A stretch of 47,639 nt of DNA from Halonotius pteroides (GCF_003605635.1 NZ_QMDW01000018.1:1-47639), one strand, 5' to 3'. Counted from the stretch's first letter, positions 7,795-15,142 are shown. The notes: generated by a model not told the origin, from the sequence alone. Numbers and translations: made by a program.

Positions 7795-7797
7795 CGT

Positions 7798-8688
7798 CTA
7801 CCAGAATTTCAGATTCTTCTTGACAGCCTCGCGTTTCAGCTCCTGGATGTGCTCGGTGAGCGGGATATCCTTCGGGCAGACATTGGTACAGGAGAACTGG
7901 GTCTGACACCGCCAGACGCCGTGTTCCTGCTCGATGGTTTCGAGGCGATCCTGCGTTTTGGAGTCGCCCTCGCGTTCGTCCATCGCAAACCGATAGGCCT
8001 TGTTGAGCGCGGCCGGGCCGAGATACTCGTTGTCGCCGGCGGCGATGTTACACGAGGAGAAACACGCCCCACACCAGATACACCGCGTCGACATCTTCAC
8101 CTTCTCGCGGTTGGCGCGTGACTGTCGCTGTTCCTCAAGCTCGCCGTCCGGTGTCTCGTCGGGATCAAAGTAGGGGTCGACGGCCTCCATCTCCTCGTAG
8201 AAGTGCTCCATATCGACGACGAGATCCTTGACGACATCCTGATGCGGAAGCGGTTCGATCCGAACCGGCTCCTCCAACTCGGAGAGCTGGGTTTTGCAGC
8301 CGAGCCGCTGCTGGCCGTTGACGAAAAAGGCATCCGAGCCACAGACGGCCTGCCGACAGGAGTGTCGGAAGGTGAGTGAGGGATCAAACTGATCCCGGGC
8401 GTAGATCACGGCGTCGAGGACGGTCATCCCCTTCGTGAAGGGAACATGGAAGGTGTCGAACCGCGGCTCCTGTTTGGCCTCAACCTCGGGATCATAGCGG
8501 AACACCTTGATTTCGCGGGTGTCCTCGTTGGCGTCGGGTTCGTGTTCGGTTTCGTCGGTCTGGTCGCCGACATCTCGCCGTGGTTCGGCGGCGTGATCAT
8601 GATGGTGATCAGACTCGGTTGCAGCCGAGTCTGTGGACTGTTCGGCGGCCGGTTCCTCGGATTGCTGTTGTGGTGGGTGTGTGCTCAT
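7798..8688 (-). CDS. sdhB: Succinate dehydrogenase iron-sulfur subunit
   Basis: 296 residues. The 2Fe-2S site is CRQAVCGSDAFFVNGQQRLG with its last Cys directly after it. The 3Fe/4Fe sites are CIWCGACFSSC and the CTNVCPKDIPLTEHI group. The subunit passes electrons from FAD in SdhA to the membrane subunits. The first 55 or so residues are an extra acidic low-complexity tail rich in Gln, Glu and Asp, with a His cluster (ESDHHHDH) near residue 27. The ATG at 8688 is chosen because it lies one base after the stop of sdhD. An in-frame ATG further upstream would sit inside sdhD. Confidence 0.95.
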   Translation of the reverse strand: MSTHPPQQQSEEPAAEQSTDSAATESDHHHDHAAEPRRDVGDQTDETEHEPDANEDTREIKVFRYDPEVEAKQEPRFDTFHVPFTKGMTVLDAVIYARDQFDPSLTFRHSCRQAVCGSDAFFVNGQQRLGCKTQLSELEEPVRIEPLPHQDVVKDLVVDMEHFYEEMEAVDPYFDPDETPDGELEEQRQSRANREKVKMSTRCIWCGACFSSCNIAAGDNEYLGPAALNKAYRFAMDEREGDSKTQDRLETIEQEHGVWRCQTQFSCTNVCPKDIPLTEHIQELKREAVKKNLKFW

Positions 8689-8689
8689 G

Positions 8690-9061
8690 TTAGAATACCC
8701 CGATGCCTGCCCAGGCGTTTGCGGTGCGGATCCCCTGAACGAGGAGGATCCCGCTGGCGACGACAAGTGTCCATTTGACGACTTGGCGTTTCGTCCCTGT
8801 CAACCCTTGGTTGAGCAAGGCGTTGTAGACGCCGTTGACACCGTGGAACGTTGCCGTAATCAGGAACAATACCATCAGCGAGTAGTACGTCCACGTCTGC
8901 ATCCGCGACTGGCTCAACGCGAACGTCACCTCATCGGCGTGGTAGACAAAATGGAGGAGGAAGAAATGGAACGCCAACACGACAACAAGAAACGCCGCGG
9001 TGATACGCTGCCACAGCCAGAGGCGACCGCCTTCAGTGAACGAGGAGTAGTGTTCGGCCAT
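8690..9061 (-). CDS. sdhD: Succinate dehydrogenase membrane subunit D
   Basis: 123 residues with three hydrophobic spans (ITAAFLVVVLAFHFFLLHFV; YYSLMVLFLITATFHGVNGV; WTLVVASGILLVQGI). The His residues within them are candidates for haem ligation or quinone-site contacts. With SdhC it anchors complex II and reduces quinone. It starts two bases after the sdhC stop and ends one base before the sdhB ATG, so translation is probably coupled. Membrane-subunit sequence similarity is low between species, so assignment rests on topology and position. Confidence 0.92.
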   Translation of the reverse strand: MAEHYSSFTEGGRLWLWQRITAAFLVVVLAFHFFLLHFVYHADEVTFALSQSRMQTWTYYSLMVLFLITATFHGVNGVYNALLNQGLTGTKRQVVKWTLVVASGILLVQGIRTANAWAGIGVF

Positions 9062-9063
9062 CG

Positions 9064-9456
9064 TTAGAACGCCCCCGCGATGAACGTCGGCACCGAGGCG
9101 ACGGTGATCGCTCCGGTCAGAATCACCGACGCATAGAAGCTCTTGTCCTGCGATTCCAGTCCGACCCCGAGATCGACCAACAACAGCCGAAGGCCGTTGA
9201 GAATGTGGAAAACGGCAACCGCCAGCAGACCGACCTCAAGAATCCGAACCAGTAGTAACCCTTCGAGGGTGACGATCGTATTGGTGTACATCTCCGCGCC
9301 CTCGATTGCGGTGCTGAGGACGGCAATGTGGGTGAAGAGATAGCCAACGAGCACCCAGCCGGTAAACTTGTGGAAGATCCATGCCCACATTCCGGCGGAG
9401 AACTCCCGCCACCGACCGAAGCTCTCGATGGTGCCGCGATTGTACGACTGGCTCAT
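9064..9456 (-). CDS. sdhC: Succinate dehydrogenase cytochrome b subunit C
   Basis: 130 residues. A family SdhC N-terminus ([20 protein letters not shown]) is followed by three hydrophobic segments: [40 protein letters not shown] and [20 protein letters not shown]. His residues at the ends of the first and second spans suit b-type haem binding. It is the first gene of the sdh operon. The ATG at 9456 is preferred over one 20 codons upstream because homologues start with this sequence and a TATA-like GGTATAG (9482-9488) would otherwise lie inside the coding region. Confidence 0.93.
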   Translation of the reverse strand: MSQSYNRGTIESFGRWREFSAGMWAWIFHKFTGWVLVGYLFTHIAVLSTAIEGAEMYTNTIVTLEGLLLVRILEVGLLAVAVFHILNGLRLLLVDLGVGLESQDKSFYASVILTGAITVASVPTFIAGAF

Positions 9457-9481
9457 ATCGTATGTGGGTGTGTCCCGCGCT

Positions 9482-9489
9482 GGTATAGA
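9482..9489 (-). promoter_or_regulatory. TATA box of the sdhCDB operon
   Basis: Minus-strand CTATACC is centred about 30 bases before the sdhC ATG (9456). Confidence 0.5.
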
Positions 9490-9573
9490 AGTTACGTCGT
9501 CGACTGTTCGGAGCACAGATCATATCAGTTACACCGGTGAAGCTCGACCCGGCGATCTGTTGGTGAACGAAGC

Positions 9574-9579
9574 TTTATA
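9574..9579 (+). promoter_or_regulatory. TATA box of the toxin-antitoxin-like operon
   Basis: TTTATA is centred 28 bases before the ATG at 9605, implying a leaderless transcript that covers both small genes. Confidence 0.6.
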
Positions 9580-9604
9580 CTGCTGGCTGGGCTAAAACTG
9601 AGCA

Positions 9605-9754
9605 ATGAGTCTGCAACCTGCCGATGACGACACTGAAACGGGATCAGAAGAAGATGACCCCGTCATCCCGGCGGGTGTGCTCCGTGGTATTGAGGATATT
9701 GCCGACGAAAACACTGCAAGCAAAGCTGATCTCGAATCGATTCTAGAGTCCTAA
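9605..9754 (+). CDS. Small antitoxin-like protein
   Basis: 49 residues: an acidic disordered start (ADDDTETGSEEDDP) and a short helix-rich end (VIPAGVLRGIEDIADENTAS, then KADLESILES). Small acidic proteins with this GVxRGIEDI...TAS..DLE..L pattern occur in haloarchaea directly upstream of RelE/ParE-like toxins. The next gene begins 11 bases after its stop. There is no visible DNA-binding domain, so regulation by the pair is unclear. It has its own leaderless promoter at 9574-9579. Confidence 0.65.
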   Translation: MSLQPADDDTETGSEEDDPVIPAGVLRGIEDIADENTASKADLESILES

Positions 9755-9765
9755 CTGCGGTTCCC

Positions 9766-10209
9766 GTGAGCGAAATTCCACTAACCGACGAGGAGACTCG
9801 GGCCATTTTTGCGGGAGAAGCGGCGTCGAATCTGCGTTCGCTTGAGCAAAGTGAACAAGAACAGATCATCAAGCGATTGTGTTCTATTCTCGAAAGCGAC
9901 GCAAAACCAAGCTCGCTACGCTACGAGCGGATCGGACTGCTTGACATCTACGCAGTCGGTGACCAGATCAGACTCTACACCAAAGTTGTCGAGGAAATAC
10001 CGCGTGGTGACGCCGAGCACCATCTCATCTACCTGTTCTATATCGACGACGATCACGACTATAATCAAACTGATCTCGCCACGTACAGTCCAGCAGCTGA
10101 AGCAAAACTACAGGAGGCAACATCGCTGGAAACAGTTCATGACGTGGAAGCGTATCTCGAGAGGATGAACGCAGTAGATGCGACCGATCTCCGTGACCTG
10201 CTCGACTGA
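9766..10209 (+). CDS. RelE/ParE-like toxin candidate
   Basis: 147 residues, GTG start 11 bases after the small antitoxin-like gene. An N-terminal helical part (EETRAIFAGEAASNLRSLEQ) is followed by a strand-rich core (YERIGLLDIYAVGDQIRLYT, then HHLIYLFYIDDDHDY). This echoes the RelE/ParE sequence of strands where arginine-rich strands meet the ribosome or gyrase. The C-terminal 45 residues (YSPAAEAKLQEA, VHDVEAYLERM) add helices, so it is longer than classic RelE (about 95). The assignment rests on this pattern and the operon, and the target is unknown. Confidence 0.55.
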   Translation: MSEIPLTDEETRAIFAGEAASNLRSLEQSEQEQIIKRLCSILESDAKPSSLRYERIGLLDIYAVGDQIRLYTKVVEEIPRGDAEHHLIYLFYIDDDHDYNQTDLATYSPAAEAKLQEATSLETVHDVEAYLERMNAVDATDLRDLLD

Positions 10210-10240
10210 GATCGGTGTTGCCGAGCACAAGCTGCTGCTG

Positions 10241-10858
10241 TTACTCAAGGTGGTCAGTCTTGCCCGAAAACCCAAGCTCCCAGCCGTCAGCAACACGGTC
10301 GATCCGCGTGAGTCCACAGAGTGGCGCGTCGACACCCTCAGTTGAGCCGACGAGGCCGCGGACGACGCCGCCGATGGTGAGCCCGTGGCCGACCATGAGT
10401 ACCCGACCCTCGTGGGCATCGGCGATCTGGCGGGCGGTTTCGCCGGCCCGCGCTTCGGCTTCGTCGTGGGACTCGGGGAACTCGGGGACAACACGGGGGT
10501 CGTAGTCGTCGCGGATGGGATCAAAGTAGTCCGCCAGCGTTGCAAATGAGAGCGTCTCGGGCTCGCTGTCGAACCACTCGCTGTTGCGGTGTTCGCCGAG
10601 CCCCGGTTCGAGCCACCCCGTCCCGCCGATCACCCCGCAGATCTCAGCGGTCGTCTGTACCGCCCGGAGGAACGGCGAACAGTAGATCGTCTCGAAATCG
10701 ATCCTGTTGTCGGCGAAAAACCGTCCACATCGCCACGCCTGCCAGCGACCGAGTTCGGTCAGCCCCGGGTCGTGAACACGGGCAGCAGTCAACTCCCAGT
10801 CCGGATCAACCGTGTCCTGTCGTTGGCCATGGCGGACAGCCCAGACGGTCTCGGTCAT
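10241..10858 (-). CDS. Histidine phosphatase family protein (phosphoglycerate mutase-like)
   Basis: 205 residues. The catalytic RHG triplet is at residues 9-11 (VWAVRHGQRQ). Supporting motifs are DPGLTELGRWQAW, IYCSPFLRAVQTTAEI and VLMVGHGLTIGG, which carries the second His. The family includes cofactor-dependent phosphoglycerate mutases and many small phosphatases; a 205-residue member in an archaeon is more likely a phosphatase of unknown substrate. The ATG at 10858 is preferred to an upstream one because it precedes the catalytic motif by the usual eight residues and has a CTATAG box 26 bases away. Confidence 0.88.
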   Translation of the reverse strand: MTETVWAVRHGQRQDTVDPDWELTAARVHDPGLTELGRWQAWRCGRFFADNRIDFETIYCSPFLRAVQTTAEICGVIGGTGWLEPGLGEHRNSEWFDSEPETLSFATLADYFDPIRDDYDPRVVPEFPESHDEAEARAGETARQIADAHEGRVLMVGHGLTIGGVVRGLVGSTEGVDAPLCGLTRIDRVADGWELGFSGKTDHLE

Positions 10859-10881
10859 GGACAACAACTCGTGGTGGCGAC

Positions 10882-10887
10882 CTATAG
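10882..10887 (-). promoter_or_regulatory. TATA box of the histidine phosphatase
   Basis: CTATAG is centred 26 bases before the ATG at 10858 and supports that start. Confidence 0.5.
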
Positions 10888-10954
10888 CTGTAGGGGCCAG
10901 ACACACTCACTGGACGCTCGTCGAACCGCAGTATCGTGGCGGCCGACAATGATG

Positions 10955-11103
10955 GTATTAGTTGTTCCGTAATACGATCCGCCCGGAGCAGCAGCCAAGA
11001 GCCGTCGGTGGAGACCTGGACTTGGGGGCGGTGGCCACCCCAAGGTGAACGGGTAGAGAGGGCCGGCGGTCAGTGGTGGACAATCTGTTGGAGGGTTTCC
11101 ACC
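10955..11103. ncRNA. Candidate structured RNA or hairpin cluster
   Basis: Stems are GTATTA/TAATAC (10955-10960 with 10970-10975); GCCGTCGG/CCGGCGGT (11001-11008 with 11063-11070, eight pairs including two G-U), which encloses the perfect CTTGGGG/CCCCAAG hairpin (11021-11027 with 11038-11044); and GGTGGA/TCCACC (11075-11080 with 11098-11103). Strand is undecided: minus-strand transcription could start from the TATA-like element at 11103-11112. It lacks the GGTCAGG...GGAAGG core of SRP RNA and any tRNA T-loop. Confidence 0.3.
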
Positions 11104-11170
11104 TATATTATGCCATCTACAGTCCCTCATTTGAATACTCTCTAGGTGCTCCAAATTCGTGTTCCCCTAC

Positions 11171-11181
11171 CGAAAGTATAT
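11171..11181 (+). promoter_or_regulatory. BRE plus TATA of the HTH regulator gene
   Basis: CGAAA directly followed by GTATAT is a textbook archaeal BRE/TATA pair. Transcription would start near 11203-11205. That is past the ATG at 11196 and supports the ATG at 11217. Confidence 0.6.
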
Positions 11182-11216
11182 GCCCCTACACGAAGATGGA
11201 TGCGAGCAACGAACAG

Positions 11217-12005
11217 ATGTCGGATCAGAGCCCACACGAGCTTCTGTACACGGTTAATCGACGGTGGGACTGCCTGCAGGCGATCGTCAAGGAGCCACAG
11301 GAGAAACGCACGCTCGTCGAGACGCTATCGATGCCGCGATCAACGCTGGATACCGTCGTCAGAGAGCTCGAAGGGGCGGATCTGGTGACCTACCACGATG
11401 GCGTCTGGCAGCCGACCGTCGCCGGTGAGGCTACCGCGGCAGTGTATTCCGATACCGTCGACTCGATTCGATCGATCACCACCGCGGGACAGGTGTTGTC
11501 GCCGCTGTCGGGCGATCACGGGGTGCCGACCGTCGCCGTTGAGGGTGCCGACAGCTTTCCAGCCGAGGAGCCGGTGCCCGATGCGGTACTCACGGAGTTT
11601 CTCGATCGGATCGCCGATGCCGATCGCATCCGTGGTGTTGCACCGCGCGCGCTGTCAGGATACACCGATCGAGTGTTTCGTACCGCCGCCGACAACGACA
11701 CCGTCTTGGAGATGACCCTTGCGGACTCCGTGTTTGAACGGCTGTCGACGCTCAATCCTGAGACGGTTGCAGATCGCCTGCAGCGACCACTGTTTTCGGT
11801 GTATCGCGCGCCGGTCGATGTCGAATTTGGGCTCTGGATCGGCGACAATCCGAACCATATCGGCCTCATCGTGTATGCCGACCGTGGCGTCCACGGGGTT
11901 GTGATCAACAGGACACCGGCCGCCATCGAGTGGGCAACCGGCCGCTATAGGTCGATCCAGGCGGCCGCCGAGGAGCTCACACCCGCCGACGTGCCGGAGG
12001 CATAG
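11217..12005 (+). CDS. HTH transcriptional regulator with FilR1/DUF1724-type C-terminal domain
   Basis: 262 residues. The first 85 form a winged helix (WDCLQAIVKEPQEKRTLVET, then a recognition helix SRSTLD-like in MPRSTLDTVVRELEGADLVT). The rest (VLTEFLDRIADADRIRGVAP, VLEMTLADSVFERL, RAPVDVEFGLWIGDNPNHIG) matches the haloarchaeal regulator type with a FilR1 middle / DUF1724 ligand-sensing domain. Target genes are unknown; self-regulation is plausible. An ATG at 11196 is also in frame, but the promoter places transcription start after it. The hairpin-rich block lies just upstream. Confidence 0.8.
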   Translation: MSDQSPHELLYTVNRRWDCLQAIVKEPQEKRTLVETLSMPRSTLDTVVRELEGADLVTYHDGVWQPTVAGEATAAVYSDTVDSIRSITTAGQVLSPLSGDHGVPTVAVEGADSFPAEEPVPDAVLTEFLDRIADADRIRGVAPRALSGYTDRVFRTAADNDTVLEMTLADSVFERLSTLNPETVADRLQRPLFSVYRAPVDVEFGLWIGDNPNHIGLIVYADRGVHGVVINRTPAAIEWATGRYRSIQAAAEELTPADVPEA

Positions 12006-12076
12006 TCGGCGTTTCGCCGTTGTAGCCGCTCCGAGTCGGCGAGGCTGTGCGGGTCGGGTGGACACCGCCACGAGAA

Positions 12077-12082
12077 CTATAC
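12077..12082 (+). promoter_or_regulatory. TATA box of the msrBA operon
   Basis: CTATAC is centred 25-26 bases before the ATG at 12105, but only about 20 bases before the in-frame GTG at 12099. It therefore decides the start in favour of 12105. Confidence 0.5.
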
Positions 12083-12104
12083 CGCTGTAGCCCCGAGTGT
12101 GAGC

Positions 12105-12512
12105 ATGAGCAATCAGCCTGACAACCGGCAACCTGACAGCGACGAGCAGTGGCAAGAGACGCTCTCAGATGAGGAATACGAGATCCTTCGTGAAGCAGGC
12201 ACCGAGCCTGCTGGCACCTCACCACTGTTAGATATCAGCGACGATGGCGTCTTCCGCTGTGCTGGCTGCGGCCAAGAGCTGTTCACGACCGACGAAAAGT
12301 TCGAGTCCGGCACCGGTTGGCCGAGCTTTTACGATCCAGCCGACAACGACGCTGTCGAGACTCGACCGGATCACAGTCTCGGCCGCACACGCACCGAGGT
12401 TGTCTGTAGCAGTTGTGAGGGCCACCTGGGTCACGTCTTTGAAGATGGCCCAAAACCAACCGGGAAACGCTACTGTATCAACGGGATCGCCCTCGACTTC
12501 GAGGATGAGTAG
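12105..12512 (+). CDS. msrB: Peptide-methionine (R)-S-oxide reductase
   Basis: 135 residues, full MsrB length. Zinc-binding pairs are Cys52/Cys55 (CAGC) and Cys101/Cys104 (CSSC). The catalytic Cys124 is in KRYCINGIAL, and GTGWPSFYDP and GHLGHVFEDGP are the other family motifs. It repairs methionine-R-sulfoxide in oxidised proteins using thioredoxin-type reductants; a thioredoxin gene lies at 31601. msrA follows eight bases after its stop, so the two stereoisomers are handled by one operon. Confidence 0.96.
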   Translation: MSNQPDNRQPDSDEQWQETLSDEEYEILREAGTEPAGTSPLLDISDDGVFRCAGCGQELFTTDEKFESGTGWPSFYDPADNDAVETRPDHSLGRTRTEVVCSSCEGHLGHVFEDGPKPTGKRYCINGIALDFEDE

Positions 12513-12520
12513 CAACCGCG

Positions 12521-13153
12521 ATGGCTCCCACAGCATCCACGATCAAAGCCTACGACAACACAGCCCCTGACCAAGCAGCAACCGAGACAGCGACGTTCGC
12601 ACTCGGCTGTTTCTGGGGGCCGGACGCTCAGTTCGGCGCGCTTGATGGCGTCGTCCGTACGCGTGTTGGCTACGCTGGCGGCACGATAACCGATCCGACG
12701 TATCACGATCTGGGCGATCACACTGAGGCGTTCCAGGTCGAGTACGACCCCGCGGAACGATCCTTCCTCGATCTACTGGATCTCGTTTTCCGGAGTCACG
12801 ATCCGACCCAGCAGACACGGAAAACCCAGTATCAAAACATCATCTTCGTCGCAACTACCGAGCAGCGCGAGGCACTCACCGACTATCTCGACGCCAACGA
12901 CTACACAGTCGATGGGATCGCAACCCGTGTTGAACAGCTATCTCGGTTTGTTCCGGCTGAGGACTACCATCAGAAGTACAGCCTCCGAAACAAGCGGTCG
13001 ATTATGGCTGCCTTCGAGGATGCCGGCTACGACGAGACGGCGATCAGAGAGTCGCCAGCGGCCGCAACGCTCAACGGTCATGTTGTCGGCCACGAGGTGA
13101 GCGACGCCGATGCCCTCGGCATCGCATCAAACCGGAGCGTCCACAGCACATAG
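12521..13153 (+). CDS. msrA: Peptide-methionine (S)-S-oxide reductase
   Basis: 210 residues. The MsrA active site GCFWG (Cys30) is followed by the family motifs VVRTRVGYAGG, YHDLGDHTEAFQVEYDP, FRSHDPTQ and the C-terminal EDYHQKY. It reduces methionine-S-sulfoxide. It is co-transcribed with msrB (eight-base spacing). The C-terminal 30 residues (AAATLNGHVVGHEVSDADAL) extend beyond the core domain; haloarchaeal members often have such an extension, and no second catalytic motif is visible there. Confidence 0.96.
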   Translation: MAPTASTIKAYDNTAPDQAATETATFALGCFWGPDAQFGALDGVVRTRVGYAGGTITDPTYHDLGDHTEAFQVEYDPAERSFLDLLDLVFRSHDPTQQTRKTQYQNIIFVATTEQREALTDYLDANDYTVDGIATRVEQLSRFVPAEDYHQKYSLRNKRSIMAAFEDAGYDETAIRESPAAATLNGHVVGHEVSDADALGIASNRSVHST

Positions 13154-13198
13154 ACGGCGAGACGGAATTTTGAATGGTCGCCCGTCGGTAGGCCGCGT

Positions 13199-14020
13199 AT
13201 GGACGCAGACAGCGACGATAGCGACGCGACTCCCACCGCGTTCGAAACGCTTCGAATCGAGCGAACCGACGCTGTCGCCCGCGTGATCTTTGACCGGCCA
13301 GCCGAGCTAAACACGATCACGCCGGCGCTCCTTGAGGAGTTCGCGACCGTCATCGACACCCTTGAGGCCGACAACGATGTGGGCTGTCTGCTTCTCTCCG
13401 GTGCAGGTGACCGCGCATTCTCAGCGGGAGCCGAGCTTACAGCGTTGGCCGACGACGAGATGACCACCACCGACGGTGTCGAACTCGCTCGTACCGGCCA
13501 ACAAACCTTCGGCCGACTCGACGCCTGCGACACGCCCGTCGTCGCCGCGGTCGACGGTGTCTGTCTTGGCGGCGGGATGGAGTTGGCGACGGCTGCGGAT
13601 CTCCGACTCGCAACCGCCGACTCGACGTTCGGCCAGCCCGAACACAGCCTCGGGCTGCTGCCAGGCTGGGGCGGCACCCAGCGACTCCCGAACCTCATCG
13701 GCGAAAGTCGCGCCAAGGAGATCATCTTCACCGGCGACCACTACACCGCGGCGGAGATGGCCGATTACGGCTTTCTGACCCGCGTTGTCGACGGCGACGA
13801 GTTCAGCGAGCGAGCAATGGAGGTGGCCGAACAGGTCGCCGCTGGCCCGCCGCTCGCCCAGAAATACACGAAACGCGCGATGGGCGCCGGCCGCGACGAC
13901 ACCGACGCCGGCCTCGAAATCGAGGCCCACGCCTTCGGGCAACTGCTCGATACCGAGGACTTCAGCGAAGGTGTCACCGCATTCCAGAACGATGACGACC
14001 CGGCGTTTACTGGCGAATAG
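13199..14020 (+). CDS. Enoyl-CoA hydratase/isomerase family protein
   Basis: 273 residues, crotonase fold. The oxyanion-hole motif GAGDRAFSAGAEL and GVCLGGGMELA are present, and both hydratase glutamates are kept: Glu128 (GGGME) and Glu148 (FGQPEHSLGLLPGWGGTQRL). This predicts syn-hydration of 2-enoyl-CoA in fatty acid or amino acid breakdown. A TATA-like AATTTTG lies about 29 bases upstream. Its stop codon abuts the bioB stop on the other strand with no base between. No other beta-oxidation gene is adjacent, so the substrate is open. Confidence 0.93.
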   Translation: MDADSDDSDATPTAFETLRIERTDAVARVIFDRPAELNTITPALLEEFATVIDTLEADNDVGCLLLSGAGDRAFSAGAELTALADDEMTTTDGVELARTGQQTFGRLDACDTPVVAAVDGVCLGGGMELATAADLRLATADSTFGQPEHSLGLLPGWGGTQRLPNLIGESRAKEIIFTGDHYTAAEMADYGFLTRVVDGDEFSERAMEVAEQVAAGPPLAQKYTKRAMGAGRDDTDAGLEIEAHAFGQLLDTEDFSEGVTAFQNDDDPAFTGE

Positions 14021-15112
14021 TTAGTCGTCGGCACGCGATTCGACGGCAGCGTCCGCACCGTCGTGGTTAGCCGTTGTTTTGACACGCTCAGGGTCAAACT
14101 CATTGACAGCCATGTTTGGCGTAAGGCCGGCGCGCTCGATCACTTCGATATCGGTTGCGGCGTCTTGGCCGCCGGTTGTGAGATAGTCGCCGGTCAGCAG
14201 GCCGTCCGCGCCAGCCTCGAAGGGCCAGTGCTGTTCATCCGTGGCGAGATTGACCTCGCGGCCACCCGTCAGCCGGACGCGGGCGGTCGGATGGAGTAGT
14301 CGGTAGACAGCGATGGTTTTGATCAGGTCGGTCTTCGAGATCGCCGCCGACTCACGGTCGCCGAGCGGCGTCCCCTCGACCGGGTTCAAGATGTTGACCG
14401 GCAGCGAGGAGACGCCGACCGTCCGCAGTTCGAGCGCGGCGTCGACACGATCCGCTGGTGTCTCGCCCATCCCGAGAATCACGCCGGCACAGAGATCCAT
14501 CCCGGCGTTCTTCGCCCGGCGGAGTGTTTTCAGGCGATCCTCGAAGGTGTGTGTCGAGACGATCTCATCGAAGTACCGCGGGGAGGTCTCGATGTTGTGA
14601 TTGTAATGATTGAGTCCTTCGTCAGCGAGAATGTTGGCCTCTTCCCGCGTGAGGAGGCCGAGGCTGGCGTCGATTTCGATATCGGTTTCATCGCGGACGA
14701 GTCGAACCGCACGGAGGACGTCGGCCCACTCCTCGGGGCGTTTTTGCTTGCTCACGCCTTTCTCGGCGACGACGATGCCAAACCGCTGTGCGCCGTCGGC
14801 TTCGGCGCGTTTGGCGGCCGCTAAGATCTCCTCGGGGTCGAGGAATCCGTGTGTCTCAATGCCGGTATCGAAATGCGCCGATTGAGCACAAAACCCACAG
14901 TCCTCGGCGCAGCTACCAGCCTTCGCGTTGACGATGCTGCAGGCGTCGACGGTGCCGTCGCCGAGTGTCGCTCGCACGGCGTCAGCCGCCGCGGCAAGGT
15001 CGTCAACCGGTTGCGCCAACAACGCGATAGCATCTGTGCGGTCGATCATTCCGCCATCGAGAACGCGAGCGACGGCGTCATCGATGGTTCTGTTTTCTGT
15101 CTCGTAAACCAC
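14021..15112 (-). CDS. bioB: Biotin synthase
   Basis: 363 residues. The radical SAM cluster motif is CAEDCGFC, within KAGSCAEDCGFCAQSAHF. The BioB motifs YNHNIETSPRYF, GVILGMGET, LPVNILNPVEGTPL and RLTGGREVNL follow. It inserts sulfur into dethiobiotin. No other biotin genes are adjacent. The GTG start at 15112 is supported by a CTTATGATT element (15134-15142) 26 bases upstream. An inverted repeat close to the BirA operator consensus overlaps the start codon, suggesting biotin-dependent repression. Confidence 0.96.
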   Translation of the reverse strand: MVYETENRTIDDAVARVLDGGMIDRTDAIALLAQPVDDLAAAADAVRATLGDGTVDACSIVNAKAGSCAEDCGFCAQSAHFDTGIETHGFLDPEEILAAAKRAEADGAQRFGIVVAEKGVSKQKRPEEWADVLRAVRLVRDETDIEIDASLGLLTREEANILADEGLNHYNHNIETSPRYFDEIVSTHTFEDRLKTLRRAKNAGMDLCAGVILGMGETPADRVDAALELRTVGVSSLPVNILNPVEGTPLGDRESAAISKTDLIKTIAVYRLLHPTARVRLTGGREVNLATDEQHWPFEAGADGLLTGDYLTTGGQDAATDIEVIERAGLTPNMAVNEFDPERVKTTANHDGADAAVESRADD

Positions 15113-15131
15113 GACCCACTGTGTTGTTTAC
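15104..15131. promoter_or_regulatory. BirA-like operator over the bioB start
   Basis: GTAAACC (15104-15110), 14 bases, then TGTTTAC (15125-15131). The known BirA site is TTGTAAACC-N14/15-GGTTTACAA. Here 13 of the 14 inner positions are compatible and the spacing is exact; the outermost bases do not match. The left half lies in codons 1-3 of bioB, so chance is possible. Confidence 0.45.
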
Positions 15132-15133
15132 AC

Positions 15134-15142
15134 AATCATAAG
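15134..15142 (-). promoter_or_regulatory. TATA-like element of bioB
   Basis: Minus-strand CTTATGATT is centred 26 bases before the GTG at 15112, so transcription would start inside the BirA-like repeat. Confidence 0.5.

Larger units (their letters stand above)
7045..7797. other. 753-base gap inside the sdh cluster
   Basis: No convincing long gene is seen. From the sdhA side it contains a possible structured leader (7090-7165), a dyad (7279-7296) over the expected transcription start, a TATA box (7304-7312), an AT-rich stretch with a TGTAATA/TATTACA inverted repeat (7303-7309 and 7349-7355), a GC-richer stretch without readable coding signal, an 11-base direct repeat TTCATTGTACC (7448-7458 and 7687-7697) and one weak plus-strand micro-ORF (7651-7794). 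Haloarchaeal sdh operons normally run without such a break, so this may be an insertion relic or a regulatory leader. Confidence 0.6.
10859..11216. other. 358-base divergent gap with multiple inverted repeats
   Basis: No protein-coding signal is convincing. It holds the promoter of the histidine phosphatase (10882-10887), a block of four inverted repeats between 10955 and 11103 (described separately), a second AT-rich TATA-like sequence CTATATTATG (11103-11112) and the BRE/TATA of the HTH gene (11171-11181). Confidence 0.6.

Noticed and set aside
10900-11195. SRP RNA or RNase P RNA in the hairpin-rich gap
   Set aside because: The interval is too short for either with its promoters, and the conserved SRP helix-8 and RNase P core motifs are missing.
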